A program made the translations under genes and the position numbers. From Plenodomus lindquistii (Eukaryota; Ascomycota; Dothideomycetes; Pleosporales; Leptosphaeriaceae), in assembly GCA_025504975.1 (NCBI GenBank), contig JANUWI010000008.1, positions 1,426,001-1,490,000 on the forward strand: 64,000 bases of DNA, in the 5' to 3' direction. Position 1 is the stretch's first letter. Each line of letters opens with the position of its first letter. Of the stretch, positions 32,560-44,513 are shown piece by piece. The notes under the pieces are model-generated. The model was given only the letters and a program-made list of their open reading frames with translations, searched no databases and had not been told where the DNA came from.

Positions 32560-34095
32560 TTTCGTGAAGACTTGCGTGTTACAGTATATATCTCGCCCCT
32601 TGGTTAACGCAGAAGCACCAACGAAGAGCGTAGGCACGGCAGTGTCTCAATTCGCTCGAAGCGGTCAACATGCAAACAGAAGGGTACGAAAGATCTTAGT
32701 AGAGGCGGCAGGATGGCGAAAGAGAATTCGCAGCTGCCGGCACGGACGCGGTGACAGCGGTTGAGCGGGTGCGCACACCTGAACTATGTGTAGTGTTGTG
32801 ACGAGATCAGTCTTGTACAGTAGATCAATGACTACACGGTACCTATAGCTTGAAGCTAGAGTAGGTCCAATAAGGGCTGTGACAAATGACAGTCCTGGAA
32901 ACAGCGGGTGTTCCCGTGGTTTGGCACTCTCCTAGGTTACAATTACACTCACTAATTCGTACGCTATCGGCGGCTAGCAGATTATGTAAGCGCGACAAAC
33001 TTGATGTGCGAGGCCTCTCACATATTCCTTGTCCGTGGACCTTCGTCAATGTCATGAAATTTCTGGCTCAAATTAACTCGCCGGTTCCTTGAGTCACGAA
33101 AGTCAAAAAGACATCTTGGTCAGTACTTTGAGGCGAACATACTGTTTCGACCCAAATCACCCGAACTGAGCTGGGGCCGACAGTTCCCGCCATTGCCAAA
33201 GACAAAGCATTGCAGCCTGCCATCATCGCCAACTCCACCCAATGCATCATCCATTCACGAGGACCCAGCTTCTGCTGCGCCTATAAAACCTCGAGCCAAA
33301 CCACGTCCATCTTGCCAAAAGCCTTTATCGTAAAGCCCGCTGCAGCCTGCTCATCCGATGCTTCGGCGCTCACGAGCGCGCGAAGGCCGGGCTATTGAAA
33401 GGCGCTTCTGGGAGCTGGTTGCGTCGGGGCGAAGGGCTAGGCGCGATATTGGAATCCGAGCACCAGCGTCGTATTGTGTGAAAAAGCCCTGATCAAGCCT
33501 AGACTCGTCAAGGACGACTGAAACTTTAAACAAGAAAGTCATCTAGATACTTGTGGTGCGTTGTAGTGAATGGTGCAACAGCAGGAGGCTGGGGCTGGCA
33601 CCAGTTTAGCCAATAAGCTTCTATATGTGAACGCGGATGGTAATTAACGAAAGGACATTCATCGATATGTATGTATGTTAATCCCATAACTACTACCACA
33701 CAATCCGCTACCATTGCAGTTACACCCGCATCGATAATTGCAGCAAGACTTATAAGAGGGAGGGATTTCGTACTTGGACATCCAGAGCGTTCCTGTACTA
33801 ATCGTGCTACGTTAGGTTCTTTACGATCTTAGTATCGACTCTGTTTGAGCTTATCAAGTCCCTTACATATGACAGAGGAATTTGAAGTCTTTCCCCAAGA
33901 ATCTCCTATCTCGCCGTACCCGTATGATGTGAAGACGAGAATTCGCCACCCAACGCCGTCTCTCAATTGCTAGTTTATCACCAGCCAGCGTACCATACTC
34001 CAATTGAGCTCTTGCGTCCTTGTATATTCACGTCATAAGGATGACGTGACGTGCTTTGTGTTCTATTCCATCCTCAAGCATGCGAGTCCACCCCG
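32560..34095. other. Intergenic spacer, 1.5 kb
   Basis: No gene seen on either strand. Open frames of 60-89 codons overlap on opposite strands and begin at non-ATG codons or lack protein character. The right end presumably holds the 3' flank of the receptor gene. Confidence 0.45.
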
Positions 34096-35382
34096 TCATA
34101 CAGGTTTCCAACTCTTCTGGAAGCCTTGTGTACCAACCTCAGACGACACGTCGACTTCACGCGAGATGACAATGCCTCTCTTTGGCTTACGACTAATCCG
34201 ATGGCCGGTACTTTCCGGAATGATGTCTTCCTGGCTTTCGTTGCCTCTGGTCCGGAGTACGCTGATGTCGTACGGGTCTTTTACCGGTCGGAATCCCAGC
34301 CTTGACACTCTCTTATTAGGTATGCTTCCTCCAGAGAGTTCGTGCGATCCTTCCGTTTGGGATGGCTTGCTTGAGTCGTACGCAGAGGACCCCGTCCGCG
34401 TCTCATTCCAAAACCTTTTGGTGAAAAGTGGACGCACCATCGTGGCCTGTCCGATTATGACCGCGACAATGTCTTCTCGACATGACCAGATCGCAGCTAC
34501 GCCCCCTCTTCGCTCCTGAGGCATACGTTAGTAGTGCGTTGGCCTGTCGGTAAAAATGAGTGTACTCACCACAAGCACAAAATAAACCCTCAAGATAGCG
34601 GCAATCATGACGAAGACGCCTGCACTGAACATCATGAGAAGACCTAACTTGCGACCCCAGGAGATCCGTAAGGGGATAATGATGGGGATTGGAATGAGCA
34701 TGATGCACATATCCGTCGTGAGGTTCAGCACCAAGATGGTGACCAAGAACGCCGGGCTCTGTGGCATACAGTACACTGCAGCATGCTGATTAGTCTCAAG
34801 ATTCCTCCAGGTGCAATTCTGCTACTTACTTCCTGGGTCAGGCCAGATTTGCCACAGCTTGTGAAACGGTCGGCAAGCTGTTGCGAGCAGGATCCAAATT
34901 GCCACACCTGTCACCCCGACGATAATCATGACCGGCACGATGAATTTCTTCACCCATACAAAGCTTACGACGCGCCGGTAGAGAAACAGCATGTTGAGTT
35001 TAAGCGTCCAGATGAGGCCAATATAAGAATACCATCCCACCATGAACCATTTGGTCCCGGTCTGGCGCAATGCAGCTTCGGCGGGTGTGAAACCCACACG
35101 CTGCTCCATGGTCAAATGCGAGGTATCGCCAGTCCGGCTGACAATATGCGCGGCTATGGTCATGACAGTATAGCAAGCCTACAGTTGTTAGCGGTTAAAT
35201 AGAGCACTCGATGTGGTAAATGGACCCACCCAGGCAAAGAAGATTAGATAGTCATCGCTGCAATAGCCCGCAAGGCCTACTAGGCGAGTCCGCGAAAATA
35301 CTCTCAACATTATGAAAATGCTCCCGAACGCAAACAAAGTCCATGTCTCGATACGCGCCGCTTGGAGAGCACCCACTGCCAT
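34096..35382 (-). CDS. Fungal rhodopsin-fold (PTH11-like) integral membrane protein
   Basis: Four exons on the minus strand: 35382-35230, 35178-34830, 34775-34570 and 34515-34096, about 375 residues. Introns gtgggt...ctgtag, gtaagt...ctgcag and gtgagt...cctcag all keep frame. Several membrane helices are seen (WTLFAFGSIFIMLRVF; WFMVGWYSYIGLIW; FIVPVMIIVGVTGVAIWILL; FLVTILVLNLTTDMCIMLIPI; LLMMFSAGVFVMIAAIL). The family hallmarks are DDYLIFFAW after helix 1, CRPFHKLWQIWPDPG in the central loop, and IWSCREDIVAVIIGQA before the basic cytosolic tail. These match the fungal rhodopsin/PTH11-related superfamily found in plant-associated ascomycetes. The start at 35382 (MAVGALQAARIETW) lacks an extra N-terminal segment. 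Signalling function is inferred from the family only. It is divergent from the monooxygenase gene. Confidence 0.88.
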
Positions 35383-36467
35383 ACTTTCGAGGTTGAAAAC
35401 GAGGCCCCAAGATAAGTGGGAATTCAGCTTCACGAAGAAGAAGTAAGAGGCGTGCCCTGGACCATGAAGCCATCAGGAATAACAGGATCAATATGCTGGT
35501 CATGTATCATTCTTCTGCCACGCTCCGCGGGCATGTGCAGTCTTTGGTATGACCCATGCGCGGAAGGCAAAGCACAACCATTCGCTTAGAGGTATTTCGG
35601 GACGCCTGGAAAAAAAAGAATCGGACACCACATACTAATGAAATCTAAATGGCCAAAGAATCATCGGCTATCTGCCATCGTGTCGGAACATTGGTGTGGC
35701 ACGGCACTCCTGATGCATCCTGTGGGTTACTTCTTCCGCTTTGCGCATGGGTGAGCCGCTAAATTGTGACGAGGTGCATAACATGGCAGGAGCTACACCT
35801 CTTTCCTGCAACTTTGCATGAGAAAATCGGCAGGACGAGGCCTTAATGATCCCGTGTGGACGCGATCGTGTTGAAGATAGAGTCGCTCTTCAAACCGCTC
35901 GTTCAGTCAACACCGGGGACCTGTCCTACTTCGATCGGATCAGCGGTCAGTTTTGATGGACCGAATGTCTTGCAATCATCCTCAAGCGCGTACTGCAATG
36001 TTGGCTTTGTGTTGGAGTGCATTACACAATGATGCAGGTCGAAGGATTCAGGATGGCGGGTCAAGGCCTCCGGTGACGCTTTGACCTGTCAGGGGTCCAG
36101 CAAAAGCCCGTTTTCCCCAACAATGAACCCCTGCCGTCGCACAACAGCTCTCCACATGTTTGGAGTTGTTTCTCTCTCGAACGGTCATGACTTCCGAATT
36201 GCGATAGCGGGGCAGACGTGCTGCGACTAGTCTTTGACTGCGCGGCAAAGGATCTGCGCGTGAAATGTAGTCGACTGGCCGCAACTCGTGAGGGGGCAGG
36301 ATAAACTATTCCTGACCCCGATGCGATCGCGACCGTTGCTCTGAACAGCTCACATCTGCTGCTGGATCATTCAATATCTTCGTACCTAGACCCAGCCTCC
36401 ACTTATTATCTCACCGCTGCGCCCACCTTTTATCCGACACCTGTAACGGATCTTGTGACCACCCATC
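35383..36467. other. Divergent promoter region receptor/monooxygenase
   Basis: About 1.1 kb between two divergently transcribed genes, presumably containing both promoters. The minus-strand frame continues past the receptor ATG to a GTG at 35433, and an ATG at 35503 lies in a different frame. No other gene or repeat is seen. Confidence 0.5.
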
Positions 36468-38297
36468 ATGGGTTCGATGGATGACTTTAGCGAACTCAAA
36501 ACTGATACCATCTCGCACGACACCCCAAACGGAGTCCGTCCGCAGGAACTCGATGCTCTTATTGTTGGCGCGGGCTTCGGAGGCGTGTACCAGCTCAAGA
36601 CCATGCGCGACGCTGGTTACAACGTAAAACTTGTGGAACAAGGCTCGGACTTTGGAGGCGTAAGTGTTGATTCGCGAAGTCGTCTCGCAACGTAACTCAA
36701 CAGATTTAATTGCAGGTTTGGTATTGGAACCGCTACCCTGGTGCTCGTGTAGACAGTTCCAGTCCACATTATGGCTTCTCCGACCCAGCTCTCTGGAAAG
36801 ATTGGAATTGGAAGCAGAGGTTTCCCGGTGGCGAGGAAATTCGACCCTACTTTGCGCATGTTGCGAAGAGGTGGGACTTGCGAAAGGATACGCAATTCGA
36901 TACGTTCGTCACATTAGCAAGATGGGTCGACTCCGAAGCACGCTGGGTGGTGGGCACTGAGGCTGGAGAAACGTTCAAAGTGAAGTTCCTCTTACTAAAC
37001 ACCGGCTTTGCCGCGAAGAGATATATCCCAGATTGGAAAGGAGTTGATTCTTTCAAAGGTGGGACATGATACCGGTCGTAAGGTGCGACGCTAATGAGCG
37101 AAAGGCACGTTTTTGCACCCTTCATACTGGCCTCACGAAGACCTCGATCTGGCTGGCAAGAAAGTGGCAGTCATAGGAACGGGCAGTACAGGCATCCAAA
37201 TAGCACAAGAAGTCAGCAAAGTAGCCAGCCAACTCACCGTTTTCCAGCGAACGCCCAACATGTCGTTGCCCATGGCGCAAGTCAATTACAGCGACTCTCA
37301 ACCAGCCATCCCAAAGTCTCAATACCCAGACCTCTTCGCAGGCCGCACAGATAGCTTTGGTGGGTTCGACTTCAATTTTCTGCCTCGCTCCACATTCGAC
37401 GATACCCCAGAAGAGCGCCAAAAGACCTATGAGGAGCTCTGGAGCCACGGAGACTTCAAGTTCTGGCTCGCGACTTACTACGACATGCTCTTTGTGAAGA
37501 AGGCCAACAACGAAGCATACAAATTCTGGCGCGACAAAACGCGAGCGAGAATCAACGATGACAAAATCGCCGACATTCTGGCGCCCATGGAACAGCCATA
37601 CGCTTTCGGTTGCAAACGGATCTCGTTGGAGAGCCAGTACTTTGAGGTGTACAACAAGCCCAATGTCTCACTCGTCGATGTCAGTAATAAGGGCACCCCG
37701 ATACAGGAGATCGCAGAAGCTGGTATCAGGACCACCAACAAAGAGTACGAGTTCGACTACATCATTGCTGCCACGGGCTACGATGCAGTGACAGGTGGTC
37801 TGCGCCAAATCGATATCCAGGGATCGTCCGGCCAGAGCCTAAGCGACTACTGGAAAGATGGCGTAAAGACGTACCTTGGTCTCGCCGTCTCTGGCTTTCC
37901 AAACATGTTCTTCACCTATGGCCCCCAAGCGCCGACTGCGCTCTGCAATGGCCCTACCTGCGCCGAGGTACAAGGGAACTGGATCTTGAAGATGATGAAT
38001 CACATGCAAGAGCAATCGTTGCGAAAGATTATGGTCCAGAAAGAGAGCGAAGAGCAGTACAAAGAGCTCATTTTGAAGCTCGCGCATGCGTCGCTTTTAC
38101 CAAGTGTAGACTCTGTAAGTTGCAGTTGCTTTTCATACGGCTCTAGGTTGCGTGCTGACTTTGCCTAGTGGTATATGGGCACGAACATTCCGGGAAAACC
38201 AAGGGAGCCCCTGATCTACCTTGGCGGAGTGCCAGCGTACTACAAGATGATCGGCGAGGTTGCTACAGGTGGCTACAACGGGTTTGAATTGTCCTAG
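36468..38297 (+). CDS. FAD-dependent monooxygenase, Baeyer-Villiger type
   Basis: Exons 36468-36659, 36716-37058, 37105-38114 and 38169-38297 give about 557 residues. Introns are gtaagt...tgcag, gtggga...gaaag (46 bp, weak donor) and gtaagt...cctag. The protein has a first Rossmann motif (GAGFGGVYQL), an FAD/NADPH-site region (WYWNRYPGARVD), the Baeyer-Villiger fingerprint FKGTFLHPSYWP restored exactly across intron 2, a second Rossmann motif for NADPH (VIGTGSTGIQ), and the C-terminal ATGYDAVTG motif. It therefore likely inserts oxygen next to a ketone, or hydroxylates, using NADPH and O2. The substrate is unknown; steroid, cyclic ketone and polyketide substrates occur in the family. Length is normal. 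The receptor gene lies divergently upstream. Confidence 0.92.
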
Positions 38298-38483
38298 ATA
38301 CAAGCGCTATCGCGCCTACAAATAGCTCAAGAGCATGTGATGTATCGTGATAGCTTTACCTGGAGTCCACGAGCAGCAGTATAGCGTACATAGCTACGTG
38401 ATAGTACATCTTGGCATCAACGTTTTGAGAATCTTCACTAAGGGAGATCTCATGCTACACCATGAAGAACACGACTCCAGAGA

Positions 38484-39290
38484 TTAGGCCTTCGTGAACG
38501 TAGAGACCCACTTGTAAACCACACGATCCTCCTCTGCCCGGCCCCCTCCACAATCTTCCTCCAAGTCGTATCCGTGTTTTGTCGAGAGCACAGATCCCTC
38601 AAACGTGTCGCCTTGCAGTATCTGCATTGCTAAGAGAAGTGCATCATGAGGAGTGGGATATGTGCGTTGAAGAAGGTTCCGTACTTTTGCTTCAATCTGG
38701 AACTTGCATCCTGTATCGATGAGGTCCTCGAACCAAGCGAAGTGGTCCTGAATCGGCAACCGATGGTGTTCATGGTGTGACTCCGTAATCTCGAGTTTGA
38801 CCTTGAATGTGTGCACAGCTGCGCGAGAGACCAACTTCCTTGCCAATGCCGCCATGAAGTAACGATCGACCGTGCGAAATCGGTGGACGACCAGAAATTC
38901 ACGACCTGGGTATGTGTTGACCCGGGTAACATCGTTTACCATCAGGTAGGGGACGTAGTCGATTCTACGGGCTTTTAAAGGAAATAGCAGGCTGCCAATG
39001 GAACCAAGGCGACTGGAGTCTTGCGCGGATTTGATGCGTGACATGCGAGTGAATATGGTTCTCGCACCGCGATAGAACTCTTCGAGCGCCTCGGCGAGTA
39101 TCTGTTTATTCGCCATCAGGCATTTAGCGGTGTCGAGGTACCTCTCATAGGAAGCTTCATTGCCGGCGAATTCGGCCGTCACTTGGACTGAAGGGATATC
39201 GTCGAGGTTTATGTTGGTGGTGGACGCCCAGGTTGTTGCGTAGATGACATCTCGCAGCTCGCGGGGGAGATCAAAGAATTTAAAGGACAT
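38484..39290 (-). CDS. Uncharacterised protein, F-box-like N terminus
   Basis: A single-exon frame of about 268 residues from the ATG at 39290. It starts MSFKFFDLPRELRDVIYATT, the LPxELRxxIY opening common to a very large family of fungal proteins whose N terminus resembles an F-box. No further domain is recognised. Upstream the same frame is open to 39554, but without an ATG. It is convergent with the monooxygenase (186 bp apart). A role in protein degradation would be conjecture. Confidence 0.75.
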   Translation of the reverse strand: MSFKFFDLPRELRDVIYATTWASTTNINLDDIPSVQVTAEFAGNEASYERYLDTAKCLMANKQILAEALEEFYRGARTIFTRMSRIKSAQDSSRLGSIGSLLFPLKARRIDYVPYLMVNDVTRVNTYPGREFLVVHRFRTVDRYFMAALARKLVSRAAVHTFKVKLEITESHHEHHRLPIQDHFAWFEDLIDTGCKFQIEAKVRNLLQRTYPTPHDALLLAMQILQGDTFEGSVLSTKHGYDLEEDCGGGRAEEDRVVYKWVSTFTKA

Positions 39291-39606
39291 TTTCGTATAT
39301 AGTGATGGAGGTTTGAGTGAGAGGGTCTGGCGAAAGACTACCCAGAAACCTGACACCGGTGGAGAGTGATGGATCGGTGCGAAAGAAGCGGTATCTGCAA
39401 AGGTATAATGAGGCAGCGTAAATGGTTGTGCGTTGATGACAAGACTAAGAAGGCAGGCGTAAAATACCAGCCAGCCCTGCAATGTCCAAGCTCGAAGGTA
39501 GCTTGGTGAACTGGAGGTGAAGATGGGAACGCGTTCTTCAATAGAAATTCTCAAACCAGCAAGTCAAACGCTGTTTCACGCATTCTGTATCTCGAGAACG
39601 CCATAA
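39291..39606. other. Short spacer between two minus-strand genes
   Basis: 316 bases. They include an in-frame extension of the preceding gene without an ATG (hydrophobic, LVFYACLLSLVINA, probably chance in the 5' UTR). No separate gene is called. Confidence 0.5.
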
Positions 39607-40491
39607 CTACACCAGCCAGGAGCTCAGGCAACTCGCCGATATCGCAATCCAGAGCGCTACCTTGGGACCCTGGAGTGAGCTCGCAGCGTTGCTCTCGGTG
39701 CTTGGTACCCCAGGAGCATTGGGTTCTGCTGGCTGCTCACTTGCTGGTAGCGCGGCCTGCACGTTGTCGACAAACTCGCTGATAACATTGCCTGCGGGCG
39801 AGTACTCGCAAACAAGATACCAACCAGGCGCGTCGCCTTCGCCACCTGGCTGACCGGCATTGCATTGGGTACGGCTACAGCCCACCTGTGTAGTATTTCT
39901 CCACACTAGCTGGGTAAAGTGACCGGTGGATGTACTGCGAAGAAACTTATTAGCACTGCTAGCACCAGGATCGACAAACGCAAGACTTGAGGAGAGCATA
40001 TGGAATAGAGGATGAGAAAAGCGGGAAGCCGAATATGGACATTTCACCGCACTTAAATTGGGGACTGAGAGGATCGGCCCGATGGTGACAAAAATCGTCG
40101 AGATGAATACCACGTCAAAGGAATCTCAATGCACATACCTGAACTCTCCACCCTCGAAGTCATACTCTTCGCGCTCCTGACCCCATCCAACAATCGAGTC
40201 AGTCACGTTCGCATACCCCGAGGCCAGATTCTCTCCGTAGGAACCGCCGCTATGCTTGAACTCGCAGTCCTCGCTCCAGTCGGCCGCATAATCCGCAAGG
40301 GTTGAGTTCCACTCCAAAGCCGTTGCATTGTGCTGTTTACGATATGTGTTGGTCACATCGAGAACTGTCTCGCGAAACCGTGTATCGTCTGTGTACTCGG
40401 CCGATGCTTCTGAGCCGGTTTGTTGTGGGAGCGCTGAGACTGAGACGAAAAGGGATGGAAACAGGAGCGCTGTGAATGAGGAATACATCAT
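39607..40491 (-). CDS. Secreted CAP/PR-1 (SCP-domain) protein, probably GPI-anchored
   Basis: Two exons, 40491-40139 and 39934-39607, separated by a 204-bp intron (gtatgt...cgcag, phase 2) that is long for this window; about 226 residues. Signal peptide MMYSSFTALLFPSLFVSVSA. The CAP domain carries its usual signatures: HNATALEWNSTLADYA, CEFKHSGGSYGENLASGY, then GHFTQLVWRNTTQVGC restored across the intron, and YLVCEYSPAGNVI. The His and Glu positions of the CAP cavity are present. The C terminus has a small-residue patch followed by a hydrophobic end (KVALWIAISASCLSSWLV), typical of a GPI signal. Family members in fungi bind sterols or lipids and some are virulence-associated; the role here is unknown. 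Confidence 0.88.
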
Positions 40492-41908
40492 GGGGTTTAC
40501 GCGAAGAACAAGGAGATTGAATCACAAGAAGAAGGGCTGCAGTTTAGGATGCGAGAGCACTGTACCGCAACAATGCGTGAGCGTGGAGTGAGAGTTCGGA
40601 GGTTCGTATGCTTTCAGATGAGAAAGTGAAAGCACTCAGAACTCACCAGTCACGAGAACTAATTGCAGATCATCGTCATAGGCTGTAGGCCAAGGAGCCG
40701 CAAGCCTTGTTTACCATGCCGACACCCGAATGTCAGGCAACGGCCATCGCCCCGGTTTCCCCAAAGTTCAATAGCCGATCTGGAGGACGCGCAGGTGCAA
40801 TCTTGGAACCACATGAATTGGGGGCGCCAGCCTGTGACGTAGTGGGTGGCATGTGCGCGAGCCCTGGCAAAAGCGATTTGCTGACATGATCCCAATGTTT
40901 TGGCCGAAACTCCGGACCCTGAGGACCTGACAACCATCGCGAGACTCCAAACGGATATAGAGTAAGTCGAGTGAACTTCGAATGCGCGCAACAGACTTTT
41001 CTTGGGCGGTCTGGCTATGAAGAAAGTACAAGTTAACCTTTGAGAAGATTTGCGCCGGGAATCTCGGCCCGTTCCTGGCGGCTGCGTACGCTGATGACCA
41101 ACGCTTAGTCCCAAGCACTTCAAAACAATACTCGGACACGATCTATCTGGCACCTCGAACCGCCTAATGATGTTGAGTGACTCTACTGATCGCTAGGCCT
41201 CCGCCTTCCCCCGTATATGTGTATATGAGTGATCCAATTGGGACCGATACAAACGGCTTAGCAAGCTGTGCTTCAAGCAGCACCACAAGCAGACGACGTC
41301 AAAGATAGTAGGCCTATACAGCAAGCGACCACCAAGGCTGCCAACAATTCCAGCCATTCCAATAACAGCTTCGATGAACCTATGGAGGCGATGCCTACTG
41401 CCAACCTTGAACATCTCTCCAACTTGGACAATTCGACAATGCGAAAAAAGGAGCCCCGGCGTTCAGTGCCGCATTTTTCAATTCTGATTAGATATCCTAG
41501 TGGCAATGTGGTGGATGCCAGCTTACTTCTGGCGCTTATCCATGTCTTAGTGTAGAATATGTTCTCTACATGCACCATGTTCAGAACCTCAATCAATGTT
41601 TTGTCGGTATTTCATTTCAAGGCTTTCCAGGACTTCAAACTTGGAGGTATTCAATACGTTCCAGCCTCAAGATCTTCGAAGCGAACGCGGATCGGGTCAG
41701 TCTTGGGTACCGACGGAGATTCTCCATACCAAGCATTTCCGGGAGATCTCAACGCGAGCGCAAGTTGCCTTAACCCTGCTACCCTATGCAACCCCGCATG
41801 ATCCTACTTTGTATTGTGTGCTTACGCTCGGCAAAGAAGAGGTGTACGCTCTAGCTTCATATAAGGTCAAGACGAAATACAACAGCGCGCTCCAGGCCTG
41901 GAGGCATC
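40492..41908. other. Intergenic spacer, 1.4 kb
   Basis: Contains open frames at 41268-41555 and 41559-41937 on the plus strand with some protein character, but without ATG starts in convincing positions. Minus-strand frames at 40659-41153 look random. I call no gene; a degraded small gene at 41268-41801 is possible. Confidence 0.4.
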
Positions 41909-43969
41909 ATGTTACGCAAGCTCTCCCTTCTGGTTAATCTGAGCCTGAATGCTTTGCAATTTTTTCTAAAGAGTGCGAATGCAGATACAACAAAACCATG
42001 GGACGCTTTCAACTATAGTCCGGCGTCACGGAACGTCGAATACATTAGTATATTCAGCAAATCTGGAAACGTAACAAGTCTGTCTGAGACCAACCATGGC
42101 CTTCAACTCGAGCCTGGCAGTCGCGTCAGCCTCGATTTTGGAGTCGAGGTTGGAGGTTGGATCAGCTTTCGCGTTGACGTTGGCAATCTTACAAACACTA
42201 CTACACCACAGCTTTCACTAGCTTTCGCCGAATCCCCAGCTTTTGTGCGCACCATTTCCGACGACACTGGATCGACGCCAACCATGGACTGGGATCAGGC
42301 GCTGAACGTCAGCTTACCTCCAGGTTCCACATTCTATACCATACCACGAGAGAAGTTTCGTGGCGGTTTTCGATTCCTGACTATCAACGCCTTTGAGCGT
42401 CTGCATGTCTGCAATGTCACCTGCGAGATTGGCTTTGCACCAAACACACCTGATTTGAGGAACTACGGCGGGCACTTTTACACTCCTGACGATGAACTGC
42501 TAGTCAAGACCTGGTACGCCGGTGCATACACGGTTCAAACCAACATTGCGCCAAAAGACACTGGAAGATGGCTCCCGCAAGTGCGGCCAGGATGGGCGTA
42601 CAACAATAGCATTGGCGTATCGGGACCTATACTTGTTGATGGCGCAAAGCGAGATCGAGCAATCTGGCCTGGTGATCTTGGGATCCAGGGCGCGACGGCA
42701 TTCCTAGCTCTTGGTGCTGATGGACTGGACTCGATCCGTAATGCACTCGACACACTATTCTACTACCAAAACGCTACAACAGGTCGGTTCCCATTTGCTG
42801 GGCCTGCGACGGGTAGTTTTCGGAACGGCGCAGAGAGCGACACTTATCACGCGTGGAGTCTCATCGCAATGTACAACTACGCAATCTGGACTTCAGACCA
42901 GAACTGGGTAGAAACCCATTGGGCAAACATGACAAAAGGACTAGATTTCATCCTACGCGGCCTCAACAATACCATCGGTCTGCACAACCAAACTCGCCCA
43001 AACGACTGGGCTCGTCAAGGTGGTGGTGGATACAACAGCGCACTCAACGCCCTGGACTACCACTGCCTCTCCTCCTTTGCTTCCCTCGCAACCTCCCTCT
43101 CCACCTCACCCCTCTCAATCCTCTCGCAAGCAGCCCTCCTCCAACAAATCAACACATATACCACCTCAGCCGCCCGCTTAAAAACCGCCTTCAACACCCA
43201 CCTCTGGAACCCCACCACAAACCTATACACGGACAACACAACCACGCGTCTCACCCCGCAAGACGGCAACGCCCTCGCCCTCCTCTACAACCTCCCCCTC
43301 ACCACCACCCAACGCTCCTCCCTCTCCGACGCCCTAACCACCTTCCACGGCCCCATCGGGCCCCTCACCCCAGAACTCCCCGACACAATCTCCCCATTCA
43401 TCACAAGCATAGAAATCCTATCCCACTTCTCTGCCCTCAAGCCCATCCGCGCACTAAACCTAACCCGAACACTGTGGTCCTACCTCATTGACTCTCCGCT
43501 TATGACTGGCTCCACATTAGCAGAGGGTCTAAGTGGCAATGGTAGTCTGTATTATCGCAGTAACGCGGGGTATAAACACGATGCTAGTTATACGAGTTTG
43601 AGCCATGGGTGGAGTACTGGACCCACTGTTGCGCTGTCGCTGTATCTCGGGGGCTTGGAGATTGTAGGGTGGAAAGTCTGGCGGTTTCGCCCGCAGAGCG
43701 ATGGCGTGGTTAGGGAGGTTGATATGCGGTTTGACAGTCCGATGGGGGGGTTTGGCGTGAAGTGGTGGGTGGAGAGGGAGGATGGGGATGGGGATGCGTT
43801 TTCCTTTGTTGCAAGTGTTGTGGTGCCCGAGGGGATGCGAGGTGGTGTTGAGCTGGTGTGGGATTGTGGGGAGGTAAGGGTTGATGGGGAGGTGTATGAG
43901 GGAGGAGTGTTGGTGGGTGGGGATATGGAGGTCAGGGCGAGTGGATGCGTGTGGGGAGAGTTGTCTTGA
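41909..43969 (+). CDS. Secreted glycoside hydrolase, alpha-L-rhamnosidase-like (GH78)
   Basis: An intronless 686-residue frame starting MLRKLSLLVNLSLNALQF, a signal peptide. An N-terminal beta-rich region of about 200 residues is followed by an (alpha/alpha)6 barrel typical of six-hairpin glycosidases. Landmarks include AIWPGDLGIQGATAFLALG, GAESDTYHAWSLIAMYNYA, NDWARQGGGG, LDYHCLSSFASLA, and a C-terminal beta domain starting after HDASYTSLSHGWSTGP. Many sequons indicate heavy N-glycosylation. Acidic residues suitable for catalysis are present in these blocks, but I cannot assign them without alignment. Likely substrate is a rhamnoside such as pectic rhamnogalacturonan or a plant glycoside (family knowledge). 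The segment 43060-43420 is strikingly C-rich at third codon positions relative to the rest. Confidence 0.85.
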   Translation: MLRKLSLLVNLSLNALQFFLKSANADTTKPWDAFNYSPASRNVEYISIFSKSGNVTSLSETNHGLQLEPGSRVSLDFGVEVGGWISFRVDVGNLTNTTTPQLSLAFAESPAFVRTISDDTGSTPTMDWDQALNVSLPPGSTFYTIPREKFRGGFRFLTINAFERLHVCNVTCEIGFAPNTPDLRNYGGHFYTPDDELLVKTWYAGAYTVQTNIAPKDTGRWLPQVRPGWAYNNSIGVSGPILVDGAKRDRAIWPGDLGIQGATAFLALGADGLDSIRNALDTLFYYQNATTGRFPFAGPATGSFRNGAESDTYHAWSLIAMYNYAIWTSDQNWVETHWANMTKGLDFILRGLNNTIGLHNQTRPNDWARQGGGGYNSALNALDYHCLSSFASLATSLSTSPLSILSQAALLQQINTYTTSAARLKTAFNTHLWNPTTNLYTDNTTTRLTPQDGNALALLYNLPLTTTQRSSLSDALTTFHGPIGPLTPELPDTISPFITSIEILSHFSALKPIRALNLTRTLWSYLIDSPLMTGSTLAEGLSGNGSLYYRSNAGYKHDASYTSLSHGWSTGPTVALSLYLGGLEIVGWKVWRFRPQSDGVVREVDMRFDSPMGGFGVKWWVEREDGDGDAFSFVASVVVPEGMRGGVELVWDCGEVRVDGEVYEGGVLVGGDMEVRASGCVWGELS

Positions 43970-44513
43970 GTTTTTAGACTCTCAACCCCGCTTCTCTTCT
44001 CTTCTCTACTCTTGTTGGGAGAGCTGGGGTAATCGGAACTGAGCGTAGTGAGAGCGACGCCCGCATTCCTTGTCGTGGTTGCTAAATTACATAACTACAG
44101 TAATACAAGGAACCATCGCACACTATGCCTATCTCAGAAAATCCAAGTGCACATTCGCTAGCTCATCCATGTGGTGAGAAGTTCTCAGAGGCTGATTTGT
44201 TAGCGAGACTTGAATGGGAGTGTTTAATCGAGATTTGATCAACTTTGGGAAGAGCTTGGTGAGCGCGGGCGGGAAGATTGGGTGATTAGCACGGCATGAG
44301 ATAGGTCGGGGGACGATAGAAGGGTGGTGGGTGAGAGCAACGGGGATGTCAGATGTGTTTGAATGAACCGTAATATGCTAGAATGGTGGATATGCGATCG
44401 TGCGAGAGTGAATCCGAGACTGTTGCAATTCATGTTCTGATTAGATGATACACATTGAGGAATTGTTGAGGTCTGTCATCTGTTCATACGTAGTATCAAC
44501 CCTTGCGAACCAT
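43970..44513. other. Convergent spacer GH78/condensin
   Basis: 3' flanks of two convergent genes. A cttctcttctcttctct pyrimidine run follows the GH78 stop (43991-44007). No gene is visible. Confidence 0.55.

Noticed and set aside
41268..41801. Possible small plus-strand gene (Asn/Ser-rich then basic)
   Set aside because: The open frame starts at GTG, its first ATG lies far inside, and an in-frame TAG splits it; no family recognised.
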